From contig BSDZ01000080.1 in NCBI GenBank assembly GCA_030268105.1, positions 2,335,001-2,399,000 of the forward strand: a stretch of 64,000 nt of DNA, given 5' to 3'. Made by a program: the position numbers and the translations under genes. Below, piece by piece: positions 50,701 through 61,100 of this stretch (positions are counted from its first letter, which is position 1; the number at the start of each line of letters is the position of its first letter). Source of the DNA: Volvox africanus (lineage: Eukaryota; Chlorophyta; Chlorophyceae; Chlamydomonadales; Volvocaceae). The notes beneath the pieces are model-generated. The model did not search any database. It saw only the letters and a list, made by a program, of their open reading frames with translations, and was not told the origin of the DNA.

Positions 50701-51899
50701 AGGCAGGTCCATCCCAGTTAAACACCACCTCATTTAACCATCCAAATCACCCACCCACGGACCCACCCACCCGGGGCCTCAGGATATCCTCAACCTGGAG
50801 TACTTGGATCGCCTTCCACAGCCTGAGAGGGGGAAGAAGGACATAAATGACGGGGAACGAGGACATTCAGACAGGCTGTACGCGGTCGAAAGGAAGGAAT
50901 AACGTGTCATTCGTAGAGAGATGTGGGTAGCGATTGGAACCACCGGCGGCAAATGCAATCGCCCATTGGCTATTTGTCATCAGGGAAGGTTTAGGTCAAC
51001 TAACCTAAGAGTACTGCAGCGGCAGATGCGGCCCAACCGTCATCCTAACGAACAGACTCAAGACTTATGCTATGCTAAGCACAGGGCCTACCCAACGAGG
51101 AACGTCATATGCTCAACGACAGAAACAACAACAACAACAATCCCGACTGCGAAGAACCCCAAGCGGATCAAGCATGTCGGGGCTAGGGAGCCCGACCGTC
51201 CAGTTGTTGGTCGTTAACCGCCCGTTTTTCCGTTGCCATCACAACCGTAATGGTTAAAGCAAATATGTTGCCGCGACACCATTCCGAGCTCGATACCATC
51301 GAGCTTCAATCATTACCGATGGTCGGCTAGTAAGCGCCACCACTTTCCAAGATCCAGACCTTGTTCCGCAAGGATACCGTGCACAAGCACCAACACTACT
51401 CAGGCCCAAGCCTACATTAAAAGCCCGTGCAAACGAGAGCCGAAGCAGACAGGATGCAGGAGGTGGGCTTTACTCACCACAGGTCCTGATTTATGGCCCA
51501 GCCGTCGGCGGGTGTGAATACCACCGTAAGAAGTTGGAAAAAATCAAACGCCAGCCTGTACGCATACACATGCACATGCAAATACCAAACAAGCAATTCG
51601 TTTCACGCCGACCACATCCAGCCAAGACTTGTTCATGAATGACGGAAACTACACGGAACGCCAGTTCAGGACGTCTGTATGGGACATTAAACACATTCGT
51701 GTGTTCATCTCCGCCAGGGATGCTGACTTACGCTTGCGTCCGTGAGTCCACTGCCTCATTACTCAGCAGCACGTGTATGTCCATTAACAGAGTTCCCTTG
51801 TAGCTATCCCCCTTACTTGGCAAGCAAAAAGCGCACGCCAGTATTGTAACGCTCCTTGACAATTGTGAAAAGCACGCCGAAGATGCCCACCACAACGCC
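29320..51899 (-). CDS. TmcB-like (tiny macrocysts) multi-pass membrane protein with PAS domains; ~22.6-kb gene
   Basis: One gene with more than 30 exons, read from high to low coordinates. Order: N-terminal membrane helices (GVVVGIFGVLFTIVKERYN at 51899-51817 through about 46790); helical-repeat blocks EVDVA-like to about 44750; PAS modules (about 44521-40887); a 2.2-kb low-complexity exon; a Ser-rich linker; and a C-terminal membrane block. It ends RPFVRANRVETQRIARML, SELPPEVDIEAIVARVLL, a Gly tail and a stop at 29320. This layout and many short motifs (FDFFQLL, DFELNP, GYSQLQAAKK, CSLLGYGKGELDGKN, KRYRKLL) match TmcB/TmcC-like proteins of Dictyostelium and their expanded volvocine relatives. 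A sensory or signalling role at a membrane is inferred from the PAS modules; ligands are unknown. The start codon was not found, so one or more 5' exons are missing. Sub-blocks are listed separately. Confidence 0.85.
35830..35975. repeat. ATATAGGATATA and CAGACA/CATACA microsatellites
   Basis: Short-period repeats (ATATAGGAT units, then about eight CACAGA units, then CATACA units) in an intron of the TmcB-like gene, immediately left of dispersed repeat copy 2. Confidence 0.8.
36011..36150 (+). repeat. Dispersed ~140-bp repeat, copy 2
   Basis: Nearly identical to 25136-25274 and in the same orientation, so antisense to its host intron in the TmcB-like gene. It has repeat-rich flanks on both sides (CATACA on the left, CACACA on the right). 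Differences by eye: one C to T in AACCCGGG, three changes in the AAATCGACATG part, one in GGTACGGA, and a change plus a one-base insertion near GGCCACGG. Confidence 0.75.
36232..37955 (-). other. TmcB-like gene: conserved GLKTTAKEANKIG motif and Ser-rich linker
   Basis: A small exon (about 37942-37820) encodes LQDRSVPGLFHDPG and AKRGGLKTTAKEANKIGTL. The following large exon (about 37570-36232) runs from GEPLELTLQAVVKES through a Ser/Pro/Thr-rich linker to TADYRRGKRYRKLLKV. The basic RRGKRYRKLLK end just before the C-terminal membrane block is typical of the family. Confidence 0.75.
38395..40587 (-). other. TmcB-like gene: long low-complexity exon
   Basis: One open exon of about 730 codons, from about SWRVGVTVPTDEAELQALGV to VGDDLAPPG, ending at a donor near 38395. 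Only the first and last 50 residues look folded (PAS-like VVIIRVSLWRADLLTPVLEV at the end). The interior is Ala/Ser/Gly/Pro-rich with Ala-Thr runs (TAAAAATAATAATAA). A long plus-strand ORF on the opposite strand (39842-40675) is its shadow. Confidence 0.75.
40887..44521 (-). other. TmcB-like gene: PAS-domain region
   Basis: At least three PAS modules. PAS 1 spans EAEKLQDMQQQDE to NIVLLINSAGIIQLANK (about 44521-44349), then ACSLLGYGKGELDGKNINII and SQRHNRYIRQYIQTG (about 44205-43985), ending DSIFMGVLE (about 43094-43067). PAS 2 has AHLYMLPNGVVTAMDQAFAE and DIIGKDVATLV (about 42729-42570) and CMVEMTLRRNG (about 42100). PAS 3 has LVLTVDADGVVTEVDDGPTW and GFSPKQLLGRSLADVV (about 41160-41030). PAS folds bind small ligands or mediate dimerisation. 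No cofactor-binding Cys or His pair could be assigned by eye. A 90-nt hairpin lies in the intron after DSIFMGVLE. Confidence 0.8.
42947..43036 (-). ncRNA. Candidate microRNA-like hairpin in an intron
   Basis: Two 39-base arms (42947-42985 and 42998-43036) are reverse complements except at four positions, one of which can form a G-U pair. They are separated by a 12-base loop. The arms start GTGGCGTCTGCAAGGAC and end with its complement. The element sits about 30 bases past the donor after the DSIFMGVLE exon of the TmcB-like gene, so it would be part of that pre-mRNA. Long, near-perfect, short-looped stems are typical of green-algal miRNA precursors. A foldback transposon is the alternative. 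Expression cannot be judged from sequence. Confidence 0.55.
44748..46509 (-). other. TmcB-like gene: cytosolic helical-repeat block
   Basis: Exon 46509-46249 (87 codons) encodes VEIVARVCRKWTD, FPNDAFIIITYVNLLIDV, GYSQLQAAKK and MERFAIFAREQ. It joins EHMQRASGAKSGESSVDLVS (about 45811-45716), then RAHRSALVAIRNFWQLLLHN (about 45560-45425), then AEGFYRAALARYPSSPKLLR and YGKFLEAVKNNPWKA (about 44872-44748). The spacing of aromatic and aliphatic residues resembles TPR/HAT-like half-repeats. In family members this block links the membrane region to the PAS modules. Confidence 0.75.
46787..51899 (-). other. TmcB-like gene: N-terminal multi-pass membrane block
   Basis: Exons placed with in-phase joins: 51899-51817, 51555-51478 (LAFDFFQLLTVVFTPADGWA), 50822-50771 (LWKAIQVLQVEDILRPR) and 50379-50264 (GYVIFLITLY, VVLAVWVAWCF). 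The next exon starts at 50152 (PIKILRVYANVFVHILDVAT, LPFDC). Less exactly bounded exons lie near 49247-49166 (AGVALAVYLAMALLNLMA), 48735-48640 (DFELNPTTRNLYAT), 48183-48070 (KVKVILQFVLATYLTWLYLKW), 47590-47460 (FGWVNHVRVGLNASIATVAL) and 46982-46787 (IGAAMAVGATMSYVWLSWW). Hydrophobic stretches predict about eight to ten membrane spans. The LPFDC and DFELNP motifs are characteristic of the family. Confidence 0.75.
49738..49815. repeat. Tandem GTCTATGT-type repeat
   Basis: AGTCAAAAGTCAGAGTCAGAG is followed by about five units of GTCTATG(T/TGTCTAG) in an intron-sized gap of the TmcB-like gene. No function is evident. Confidence 0.6.
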
Positions 51900-52835
51900 C
51901 TGCATTGGTGTTTCCGAAAGGAGCAAGCTTACCAGGAGTGCGTGCCAATCTAAAGAGGGTGGTGGCAAAAGCAGATCACCCACTTGTCACCAGCAGCAGC
52001 ACGGTGCTGCGCTGCTGGCGCGTCGTCGAACACTAGCCTCCCGGCAGCCGTGTGTGGAAGCCCCAACCCCGTGCTGTTTGCCCCGGTCGCTGTTCAATAG
52101 CAGTTCCCTAAGGAATTTCCACGTGCTCTGCCATGGGCAGGTTTGATTGGGTCCAGCCACGCACGTGCCCCTTGCCCCGGAGACCAACCAAACTTTCAAG
52201 CAATCAGGAAATGCCCAGCGATCGTAGGTCATAAAGCACGTGTCCATGCCCCAGATGAGCGTACCTCGCCCAACTCCATAAGCTCGGACCTCGCGCCATC
52301 TTCGAGCCTGCCATTTAAGACGCACAAGCGGAATGCGACGGCAACACTTTGCAACGGCACGGTAGCTATGACCTTATCGGCATCACACACACACTAGAGG
52401 CTTCGGCAAAAACAGAGATGTGCAGGCTAGTTTGCAACAGGAAAGCGCTCTCGACGTTATGTATTCGTCTTTTCGTGAATAAGTTAATAGATGGTAGTGT
52501 TAGACCTTCACAACCTGCTGAAAGTAAATAACAACTATGAGGATGTTCCCGATGAGAGTTAATGTTATATAGCATACCTGCTTACAACGCTTTCCCTGCT
52601 CGGCGCCGAGCTGAAACTGCTGACCGAATGGCCACTTTGACTCCTGTTTGTGCTCCCCGGCATTTGGAAGGCCTGCTTGCAAAAAGCTCAGCACAGGGCG
52701 GCTATTCCCCCTTTAAATGTCACTAACGTGCTTTATTCCAACATCTCTTTCCAGCCATGCATTTGTTGTAATAAATGTAAGCCTGTGACCGTCCTTTCGA
52801 TCGATACATGGTAACAGCGATTTCTCATAGACAAA

Positions 52836-53012
52836 ATGGAATCCATCCTACAGGTGAGCTTAAAACCCATACTTAGCATCATCAATACATGCAAAAACCC
52901 GAGCTTGGACGAGTTCTGTACAACGCATTTCGTACTGCAATGGCCAGGTCCGAAGGTCGTTATTGGTATCTTTTACAGGTTTATCAACACATAACCAATA
53001 AGTGGCAGGCAT
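52836..53012 (+). CDS. Possible spliced micro-ORF (17 aa)
   Basis: ATG at 52836 in a favourable context (ACAAAATGG) is followed by six codons, then a strong donor CAG|GTGAGC. After about 125 bases a strong acceptor (TCTTTTACAG) continues in phase to a TAA, giving MESILQVYQHITNKWQA. This could be a small peptide gene, an upstream ORF of an unseen plus-strand transcript, or chance. No homology is known. Confidence 0.2.
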
Positions 53013-53160
53013 AATCTACAATTAAACATGGTAATATTGAGTATGCTTGAAGCATACGTTTCGTTCATTATTGCTTCAAAAACGAAAAGGCCTATATATT
53101 GGTTACTAAAGAACCTAGGTAAAACTTTTAAGGTTATAATTATGTCTTTAACAATCACAC

Positions 53161-53535
53161 TCACCTTCTGTGTTCCACACGAACGGTGCGTTTCTGGATA
53201 GATAGTGGTGGACCCGTTTCCGTACCTACGATTTCCCTTTTGTGCAACTTAAAGTTATGTAGCGAGCTCACGATATGTGGGTATCGCAGCAAGTTACTTC
53301 CATGTCCCTGCGTTATCCATACACACAAATAGCAGGTCCCTACAATACCTTCAGGATTTGAAATCGCCTTTCCTTCCTGTAATCCTATCCGCGTCGCTTC
53401 AGTTAGGGCAAGTGAAACCATCACTGTTCCCATGAGGCCAAGTGCGATCTGAACTGCAAGATCGCCGAGATTCACTCGTAACCGTAGATCAGTAATGTGA
53501 CAAAAAGTTATGCAATTGAACGGCGAAATGCGCAC
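53161..53535 (-). CDS. Possible first exon of an unknown minus-strand gene
   Basis: An open frame of 124 codons begins MRISPFNCITFCHITD, contains a hydrophobic stretch (LAVQIALGLMGTVMVSLALT), and runs into a good donor (AG|GTGAGT at about 53165). It could be an upstream exon of the TmcB-like gene, whose start is missing, or an independent small membrane-protein gene. No next exon was placed with confidence, and AT-rich codon use differs from neighbouring genes. Confidence 0.3.
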   Translation of the reverse strand: MRISPFNCITFCHITDLRLRVNLGDLAVQIALGLMGTVMVSLALTEATRIGLQEGKAISNPEGIVGTCYLCVWITQGHGSNLLRYPHIVSSLHNFKLHKREIVGTETGPPLSIQKRTVRVEHRR

Positions 53536-55128
53536 TAATGATTATCGATATATTAAGGCTTTATGATAAAATCCAGTAAGATATTAGATGTCCTTTGGTG
53601 GCAGTTACAAGTAAAGACGTGCCGTCGAACGTTTTCAAACGTTGCATGTACGCAAGAAAAAATGCTCGGGAGCACTTTTCAAACTTAATCCTTTTCGGTA
53701 CGTGAAGGTGTGCGATAGCGGCATTATATAGCCCTGTTCCTTCAGGCCTGAAACCACTCCTATGGCGCACCTACGCCGTATGTTGTCTAAGCTCATCCCA
53801 TAGAACAATTCCTAGCGTAAGAAATTCCCAGCATCCCATAAGCAGGCTAGGAGCTTCCAGGCGTGTGGTGAAGCCAGCAAGGTAGTGCAGCTTATCGTTT
53901 CTCTAGAATGTTTTATCCTAGGCCGTAAGAAAGGTCACGCGGGCTTTTGTTTGTAAATGCTGCCGCTACGGCTGCCGTCACGGCTTAGTCAGGTAAGGAT
54001 CATAAGTGAACGGAGCAAGTTATAACCCACTAAGGGCGTGGATCGTGACAAAAGTAGCAACCGTGGCTAGCACTTTTGCGTAGTAAAAAATGAGAAGGAT
54101 TATATCGCTGACGGTCGCTGTGAGGTAGTCATTTCTTCAAGCCGCCGTGTTAACAATTTTTTCAACTATACTATAATCACCAGTTAACGTTGTCTAGAAT
54201 CTGATACTTAAGATGTTATTATTAATAATAATTAATCTATTTTTTAAGAATCTAATATTTCGCTGAAGACTGGTCCTGTTTTATCCTTACAGACGCGCGG
54301 TATAAGGCTTCCTAGCATATAAAATGTAAGAATTGGAACGGGCAGAACCAGAACCCAAAGAAGCCAGCCAGAGGACCACAATTTACAAATTTACTTGTGC
54401 ACTTATGATACTGTATAAATATTTTGGCACCGGGAAGACCGAACAAACTATCACATTTGTGCCACGCGTGATGTCGAGTTGCACGCGCCAGGATTAGTGA
54501 GGTATTGGAGGCATAGGAACCAAGCCGACATCAGCCACAGTGTCATAATAGTGCGCCGCATGCAACTCCTCTACAACGCCGAGAATAGGTGTACTTGTAT
54601 CCATGCTGGATACTGGCATGCCAAAGTCAAGGAATAATCTGATAACGGCAGCTGGTAGCAACCATTGTCAACAATTTGACCACGTGGTTAGTTATCCAAC
54701 AGCGCAGCTTTGCCACTGTTTTCAGTTTTTCACTGCCCCTATTTGCGCCGTTTCGCCTTGTCGTCCTCGTTATCAGTTTCGCGGCGCCGCTTTGTACTGG
54801 GGATGGGTAGGGGCAAAGCAGGCGTCAACCTAAGTTCATCAAGCAGGAACATCGCAGAAAAATGGTGCTATTTCTTTTTAAGATAAGCACCCTCACCTGG
54901 CTTTTGTGGTCGCCGTGTTTTGGTTTACTGCAATGAACAGTCGAAGACAGCAGACAGGAGTGGGAAACATCAGGAACCGGGGAGTCAGGAAGTGAAAAGC
55001 AGCAGCATATTATATATTATGCCAATAAGGACGCAGGCCAATTAAGTCGCTTATATCACTGACGACACATCAGTTCAGTGGGACATTTTGTTGTTTGCAA
55101 ATCAGGATAGAAAGACACATGAAACAAC

Positions 55129-58100
55129 TTATCCTGGTTGAGATGTATAGAGAAACCGGTCCATGAGCATCTCTTCAGTGAGGGATATTGCCACTGCGTG
55201 CCTACCCTCGGCGTCGTCGAACTCCGTCAGGCTGCGGGCACTGCGCCCACGCGTTACACACGTCTCCCCGCTATCCGATGGTAGCGGCTTCTGGGCCGCT
55301 GCGCGAACGCCTGCGGTCAGCTGAGTGCCCCCCGCCTTGCTTGAAGATCTTGTGACGCGGGTGGGCCTGCCTCCAGTTTCAGCAGTGGCCGTCGTGGCCA
55401 GCGCACCAGCATTCTGCTCGGACCTGTAAGGTGGCGTTCCGGGCAAAGGAAGGAAACAATTCAGAGGAAATCTGCGCTAACAGCCTGAGCCATATCCTGA
55501 TTCTATCCGGCTCCTTCAGCGAATCCAGCCCTTCGTGTCTTCCGCAGCCCTGCTTACGTTTCGGCAACATACAGCAGCACTCAGCAAACTCCCGTGCCCT
55601 TTACGAGTCCATGGCATCCCCAAATGCTGCACTAATTTTCATCAAAGATGTGTCAAAAAGGCATCGTGTGTTCCGATGTCCCAAGAAGCAGGGCATTGGT
55701 CGTGTAAATTAGTACCGTACCTGGAGTCGCGGCTACTGCGGCTCCGTGTCGTCCTGGCCGGCGTTGTCACAAGGTCAGCCGCTACAGTGACAGCGGCCGC
55801 ACTTGAAGGACCGCCATGTAGCGGTGGAAGTCCGTGATGGACAGCCTTACTTTCCTGGATTGGCTCCAAGGATATGTCTCGCGTTGAGGTTGCAGTTGCC
55901 TCTTCCTGCCGCACAGCTGCTGTGGGTGTATCATTCCGCCCGGAACCTCGCCCCGTTCCTCGCCCACGGCCGCGCCCACCGCGGCCACTGGTGGCAGAAG
56001 CGCGGGCTGCTGAGGCTACCGTGCTCCTTGCCAGGTTAGCGCCCACCCGGCGATTGGTAGTAGCCCGGCTGCTGCTAGCAGGGGTTTCCTGGGATACCTC
56101 ATACATCTCCTCTGTGGGGAATGAGCCAATCGCAGGCCCCAAGCCGTGCGTAGGGCTTGAGCCGCCCAATGGCGCCGAACCAGTCACAGGCGCCGGATTG
56201 TCCACAGCTCCCAGCCGGTTAATTGCTGGCGAACCTGGTGCGGTTACAGCCTTGGCTGCGTGGGCCATGCCAGCACCTTCCTCCAATATGATTTGTCTGT
56301 AATATAAACAAGCAAGCGAAATCGAGCATTGAAGGTACAGCTCAAATACTATGCCAGGGGTAGGAAATAAGAGGGGCATACTGCGGACATTCCGCACACA
56401 CTTGGCGGTCATCTTACTTCCCATATCGTGTAGCAGACCTCGGCTGAGCAGCATGTCCACAAAGAGGACAGCCATGCTGCGTGTGTGCTTAAAAAATTTA
56501 GAATCACAAAATCCTTATACTATCGCATATGCACAAATTCAGGAGTACTGAGTGTATAAGCAACTCATAAACTAAATAATAAATTGTAAATTGTAAAATA
56601 ATAAACTAACTGTAGAGCAAAAGTGGCATCTAGGCTTACCCGCTGGGGACAACCTTGCTTGGGGAATCTGACCCTTTCAGAGCAGCTATCTCCCCCTCCA
56701 TCGCGCGCATGCGGTCTTCTATCACGCAGCGCTCAGCTTGCAGGTCGGTAATGTGCGCGCTCATGGCATTAACCTCCTGGTAGGTCAGGTACCAAGAGGA
56801 CAAGGGACGGAATCATCCAACAAACGGACCAGAAGCTTGCTCCCCCCAGTCGCCGATCTCTGACCCCTTCAGACTTGTGAAAAAAAAGAAAATTACTCCA
56901 CACTTTCCCGAATACAAACCGAAAGCCCACCATTTTCAAGGTGTCGATTTCCTCGTTGGACACTGCCGCGACGGCCGCTGCTGAAGCGGCAAGTTGCTGA
57001 TCCATGGAGTGCTGCATAAGCCGTAGCTTCTCGTGCAAGCCCTGAAGCTCAGCTTCAAGCTCCTCACGCTCAGCTTTTCTCTGCTGCAAGACCCCTTCTA
57101 ATGCATCAAGCTCAGCCTGCTTGATCGTCACCTCCGCTACGATATGCTCTTCGGTCGCCCGTTTCTCCTCGAACACCTGGACATGAAGGGGCTTTGGGTG
57201 GGTCTGTGGGACTTAAATGTTTCAGGTGGAAAACGGGTCCTCACCCTAAGTTCAGCAAGGATCTCATTTTGACGACGCAGTGCTTCCATCGCGTCATTAT
57301 CAATGTCCGCTGTTGACTTCATCTTGGCCTCCTTCGCCGCAACTATCCTCTCAGCTACCGCCACCGCCTCCTCGCGTTCCTCGACCTCTGCTGCAAACCT
57401 TTCCAGCTCCAAGGCGCGATTCTCCGTGGCAGCCTCCCGAGAGCGCAGTTCAGCCTCCCGTTTAGCAATGGCCTGCAATTTGCGAGCGAGCCAATCCTGG
57501 AAAGTTGCATCATGTCCCCGAAACGTGGCCACTACCTTTCAGCAACGGTAACGGACGAAACAACTCGATTCGCAATCACCCACCTCAGCTCCTTTCTCCT
57601 GCAGCTCCACCTCACGCCGTCTGAGTGCATCCGCACGCTTTTGCAATGCTGCTTCGCGGTCCTACAATAAGCAATCCAGGATCCAGGACACATGTGACGT
57701 CGTCCAAGGATTTTCCACCACTGTAAACTGTGCTGCCTAACATATAGAATGCAGTGCAGACTCACAATTCCATGCTACGTACAAAGAGTCTATGGTATTG
57801 CCCGAATTTATCAACCTCTCAGATTCTCGTACCAATTGTACGTTGCTTTCCATCTTTCTGGCTCCGAAAACTTTTTTCCCTCGGGCACACCTGCAATGCC
57901 TTAAGTAACTTCGTTGCCTTCTTGTCAAGATCCTCAGCGGCACGCTCCCTGGCTTCAAGGGTAATCCGGCGCCCGTTCAAATCATCTTCCCTTGGCTTGA
58001 GGGATACATCGCGCTGACGGATAGCTTCCTGTTGTTTATCAACCTCGTCTCGTCTCTTCGCAAGGACCTTTGATTCCTCGCTCACCTAGAAAGCGATGGT

Positions 58101-61100
58101 AGCCAAAGCGTGAACGGTCAAGGATGAGCAGCACGGCTTCTTCACATTGCATATTTAATTGAACTCAAAAATCACGCCATCCATTCAGTGTCCGCCCTTT
58201 GCGGGATTTCAGAAGCATATGAAGGGTTGTAAGTAAACATGCTCAGCTCCCAGCAACTTCCATTGGGTCCAGACAGGACTTGTACAACATCGAGCCCATA
58301 GCGTAGCACCCCTCACCTTGCACGCAAGTTCGTCCAGCTTCGCCTGCCGCTCGTCTAGCGCATGCGCTCGCGCTTCAACCTCCTGCAACTCAGCATTTAC
58401 CTTCTTGCTCAGCGCGTCCAGGCGCTCCTCTTTGGATTTGAATTCTAGCTGGGCTTCCGCGAGGTCCATCTCACGCTGAGGCAGGCAGGGGTACATCTTG
58501 TTAGTTGCCCTAGGTATATTACGCAACCAATGTGCAAAGGTCTTAAGTTCATCGCTTACATACCCGTAGGCGCCGGCTTGTACAAGCGCTCGCATTTGCA
58601 TTTGCATTAGCATTACCTTTCGCAAGTCCCGATCTTTGTCATCACTTGGCTGCATACCCGCCATTTACCTACCTGCTGCATTGCCAGTCTAAGCTTCTCC
58701 ACTTCCTGAAGAGCGTCTTTTGCAGCGGCAGCGTCTGCCTCAGCGGCAGCCTTTAAGCCCTCAGCCTTAGATTCTCGCCGCTCCATTTCCAGACGGAAAT
58801 CCTCAGCCTGCTCCAACATAGCCCGTGCCGCCTCCTGTCGGGCCTGTCAGCAGCAAGCATGATGGACGTAAAAACGATCCAGCCCGCTATCCGGGGCTTC
58901 GCCGGATCGCATCTACCGAACGCATTTTCCTTTTCGGTATTAGGGATGACCACGCCCGCAGGAGGCAAGCTAGTAGTCCTTAAACGTCGCGCACAACCCC
59001 ATATCAGCTCCGGTTGTCCCTTAGCATTAAGCACTCTTCAACAGCGGAACCTACGTAGTCAATACTAGTTCTTTTAATGCGTAGGTTAGGGTTTTGGGTT
59101 TTTACGTATGTTATTTAAAGTACCGATCTACGGTACCGATCTACGCGCCCTGAGCTTGGGTCCAAACCTAAGCCGTCGTTCGACGGCAGAAGCTCCCACA
59201 GACTACAGACCTTGAACTGGGAGGCTTCAGCATCAAATTGAGCGCGTAAGCTCTCCAGCTCTTGACTCCGCCGATCAAGATGTGTGCGCAGCTCATCGAT
59301 TTCACGCTGGACAGACTCCAGGCGCATATTCTCCCTGTCAGAAGCCGCAGCCATCTCCACCAGCTGCGCATGTCGCTCATCAGATCTCACCTGCTTGCAG
59401 CGTTAGGTTGGGGAGTAGTTCAGTCGTGGTTAAGGCCCGAACCTGTACTCCTGAAAGTGACCCTCCCAAGAAGCAGTCCCTTACAACCCGAAACTATCAA
59501 CGTATGCATACGGCTCTAAAGGGACATCATGAAGTTATAACTCCAATTTGAAACGTCCTCCAACAATGCCTACCTATAATGCAGCCACTAGCAATAAAAA
59601 GCGAGAGGTCCATCAGAGGTTGTCTTTATGCTGGCGCGAACGGATCTGCTTATAAACCAAAGATTCCTACCAATTCCTAAGTGTCACACTCTCGCTCGAG
59701 TACTTGCCTTCACTCTCTCTAGCTCCCTCCATGCCGTTTCCAGATCAATCTCACGGCGCTGCACGTCATCCGTTCGGGTCTTCAGCTCTGCTTCTGAAGC
59801 ACTCAGATTGCGGTTCTTCGTAGAGAGCTCCTCGGACTCAGCGGTGAGCTGCGTGCAATACAGCAAATAAAAACCCTATTGCTCATCGTATCTCCTAGCA
59901 TGGGACTTCAGAAAAACCTAACGAAGCAACACACCTTAGCCTGGAGCTCTCGCAATTCCTTCAGTTTCAAGTTGTAGTCCTTAAAGTTATCCTCTAATAT
60001 TTGTTTCTGTTTGTCGTTATTCAACTCTACGAGCTTGGCTGCCCTCTTCTCCTTCTTAAGAGCTTCAATCTGACCCCGATGCGAGCGTATGGCCTCCTCC
60101 AACTCCACCTTGGCAGCCTCTGCCTGCGGGTTCATGGTAAGCGCATGGTAAGGCAAACCGGTGCAAAAAAACACATCTTTCCGAGCTCCTACCAAACAAC
60201 CGCACCAACTTATTAAATACAAAAGCACTACTACGAACCATCCGCAAAGCTTGAAGGCCTGTCGTTGGAACACTCGCAAATCGCCTACCCTGAAATAAAC
60301 TATTACCTGGGCTTCCCGCTTGTGCAAATCCGCTTCCTGCGCTGCCATGGCTGCCTTCTGTGCGTCCTGTGCTATCTTCTCCTCAGCCGCAGCTGCTTCA
60401 ATACTCTTAACCCTAGCCTCGCGCTTGTCCAACTCAGCCGCCCGCTCGTCCAAGCGCTTGACGGCGGCTTCAAGCTGCAACTGCCCCTCCAGCAGCTTGC
60501 ACTTAAGGCGCTTGGTGTCCTCTCTCTCCCCTGAGAGGTTGAAATGGACACCACCGCCACGAGTAAGCAAAATCACCCCTTAATATGATTAGAGCCTATA
60601 TCCCCCAGCGTCAAGAACGTTAAAAACTCTTCCTAGCCTACAAATGGGATAACAACCCTGTGAATGGGCTTTTTTGGGTGTATTCCCCGACTGCATCTTT
60701 CCTTGCACAAGCACACGAACGACCACCCACTCCGTCTACAAAAGCCACTACCTCACGGAAACCGGGAGCAAAACCTGTCCGAACAGCAACTTGCGCGCAC
60801 CAGATAGGGCTTGCTCGGTAGCAACAGCCATTTGTCGAACACTGTTTGCCTCTCTCGTAACGCTGCGTTGAAGAAGGAACATAGCCGTGATTCCGAGTAC
60901 AGATACGTAGCGGGCGGGGACAATGTGGACGCTCATAACACGGGTACGCACATGCCCACCTGTTCAGCGTCTGACGCTCCTTGTCTCTTGTAACTTCAAG
61001 TGCCGCAATTGTACTTTGAGCCTCCTCCAGCGACTTTTTCAGGCTACAGCACACGTCCTCCGCCTCTCGTACCTTGTGGCGCCACGCATCCTGTTCAGCT

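Larger units (their letters stand above)
51900..55128. other. AT-rich, gene-poor stretch between two minus-strand genes
   Basis: From about 52700 to 54600 the sequence is visibly AT-rich compared with the rest of the window. It includes runs such as TTATTATTAATAATAATTAA near 54217. It should contain the missing 5' exon(s) and promoter of the TmcB-like gene. Apart from the two weak candidates listed separately nothing coding is recognisable. A 7-bp-arm palindrome GTATGCTTGAAGCATAC is at about 53041-53057. Confidence 0.5.

Noticed and set aside
53041..53057. Palindrome GTATGCTTGAAGCATAC
   Set aside because: Seven-base arms are expected by chance in 64 kb; no paired structure or repeat was found around it.
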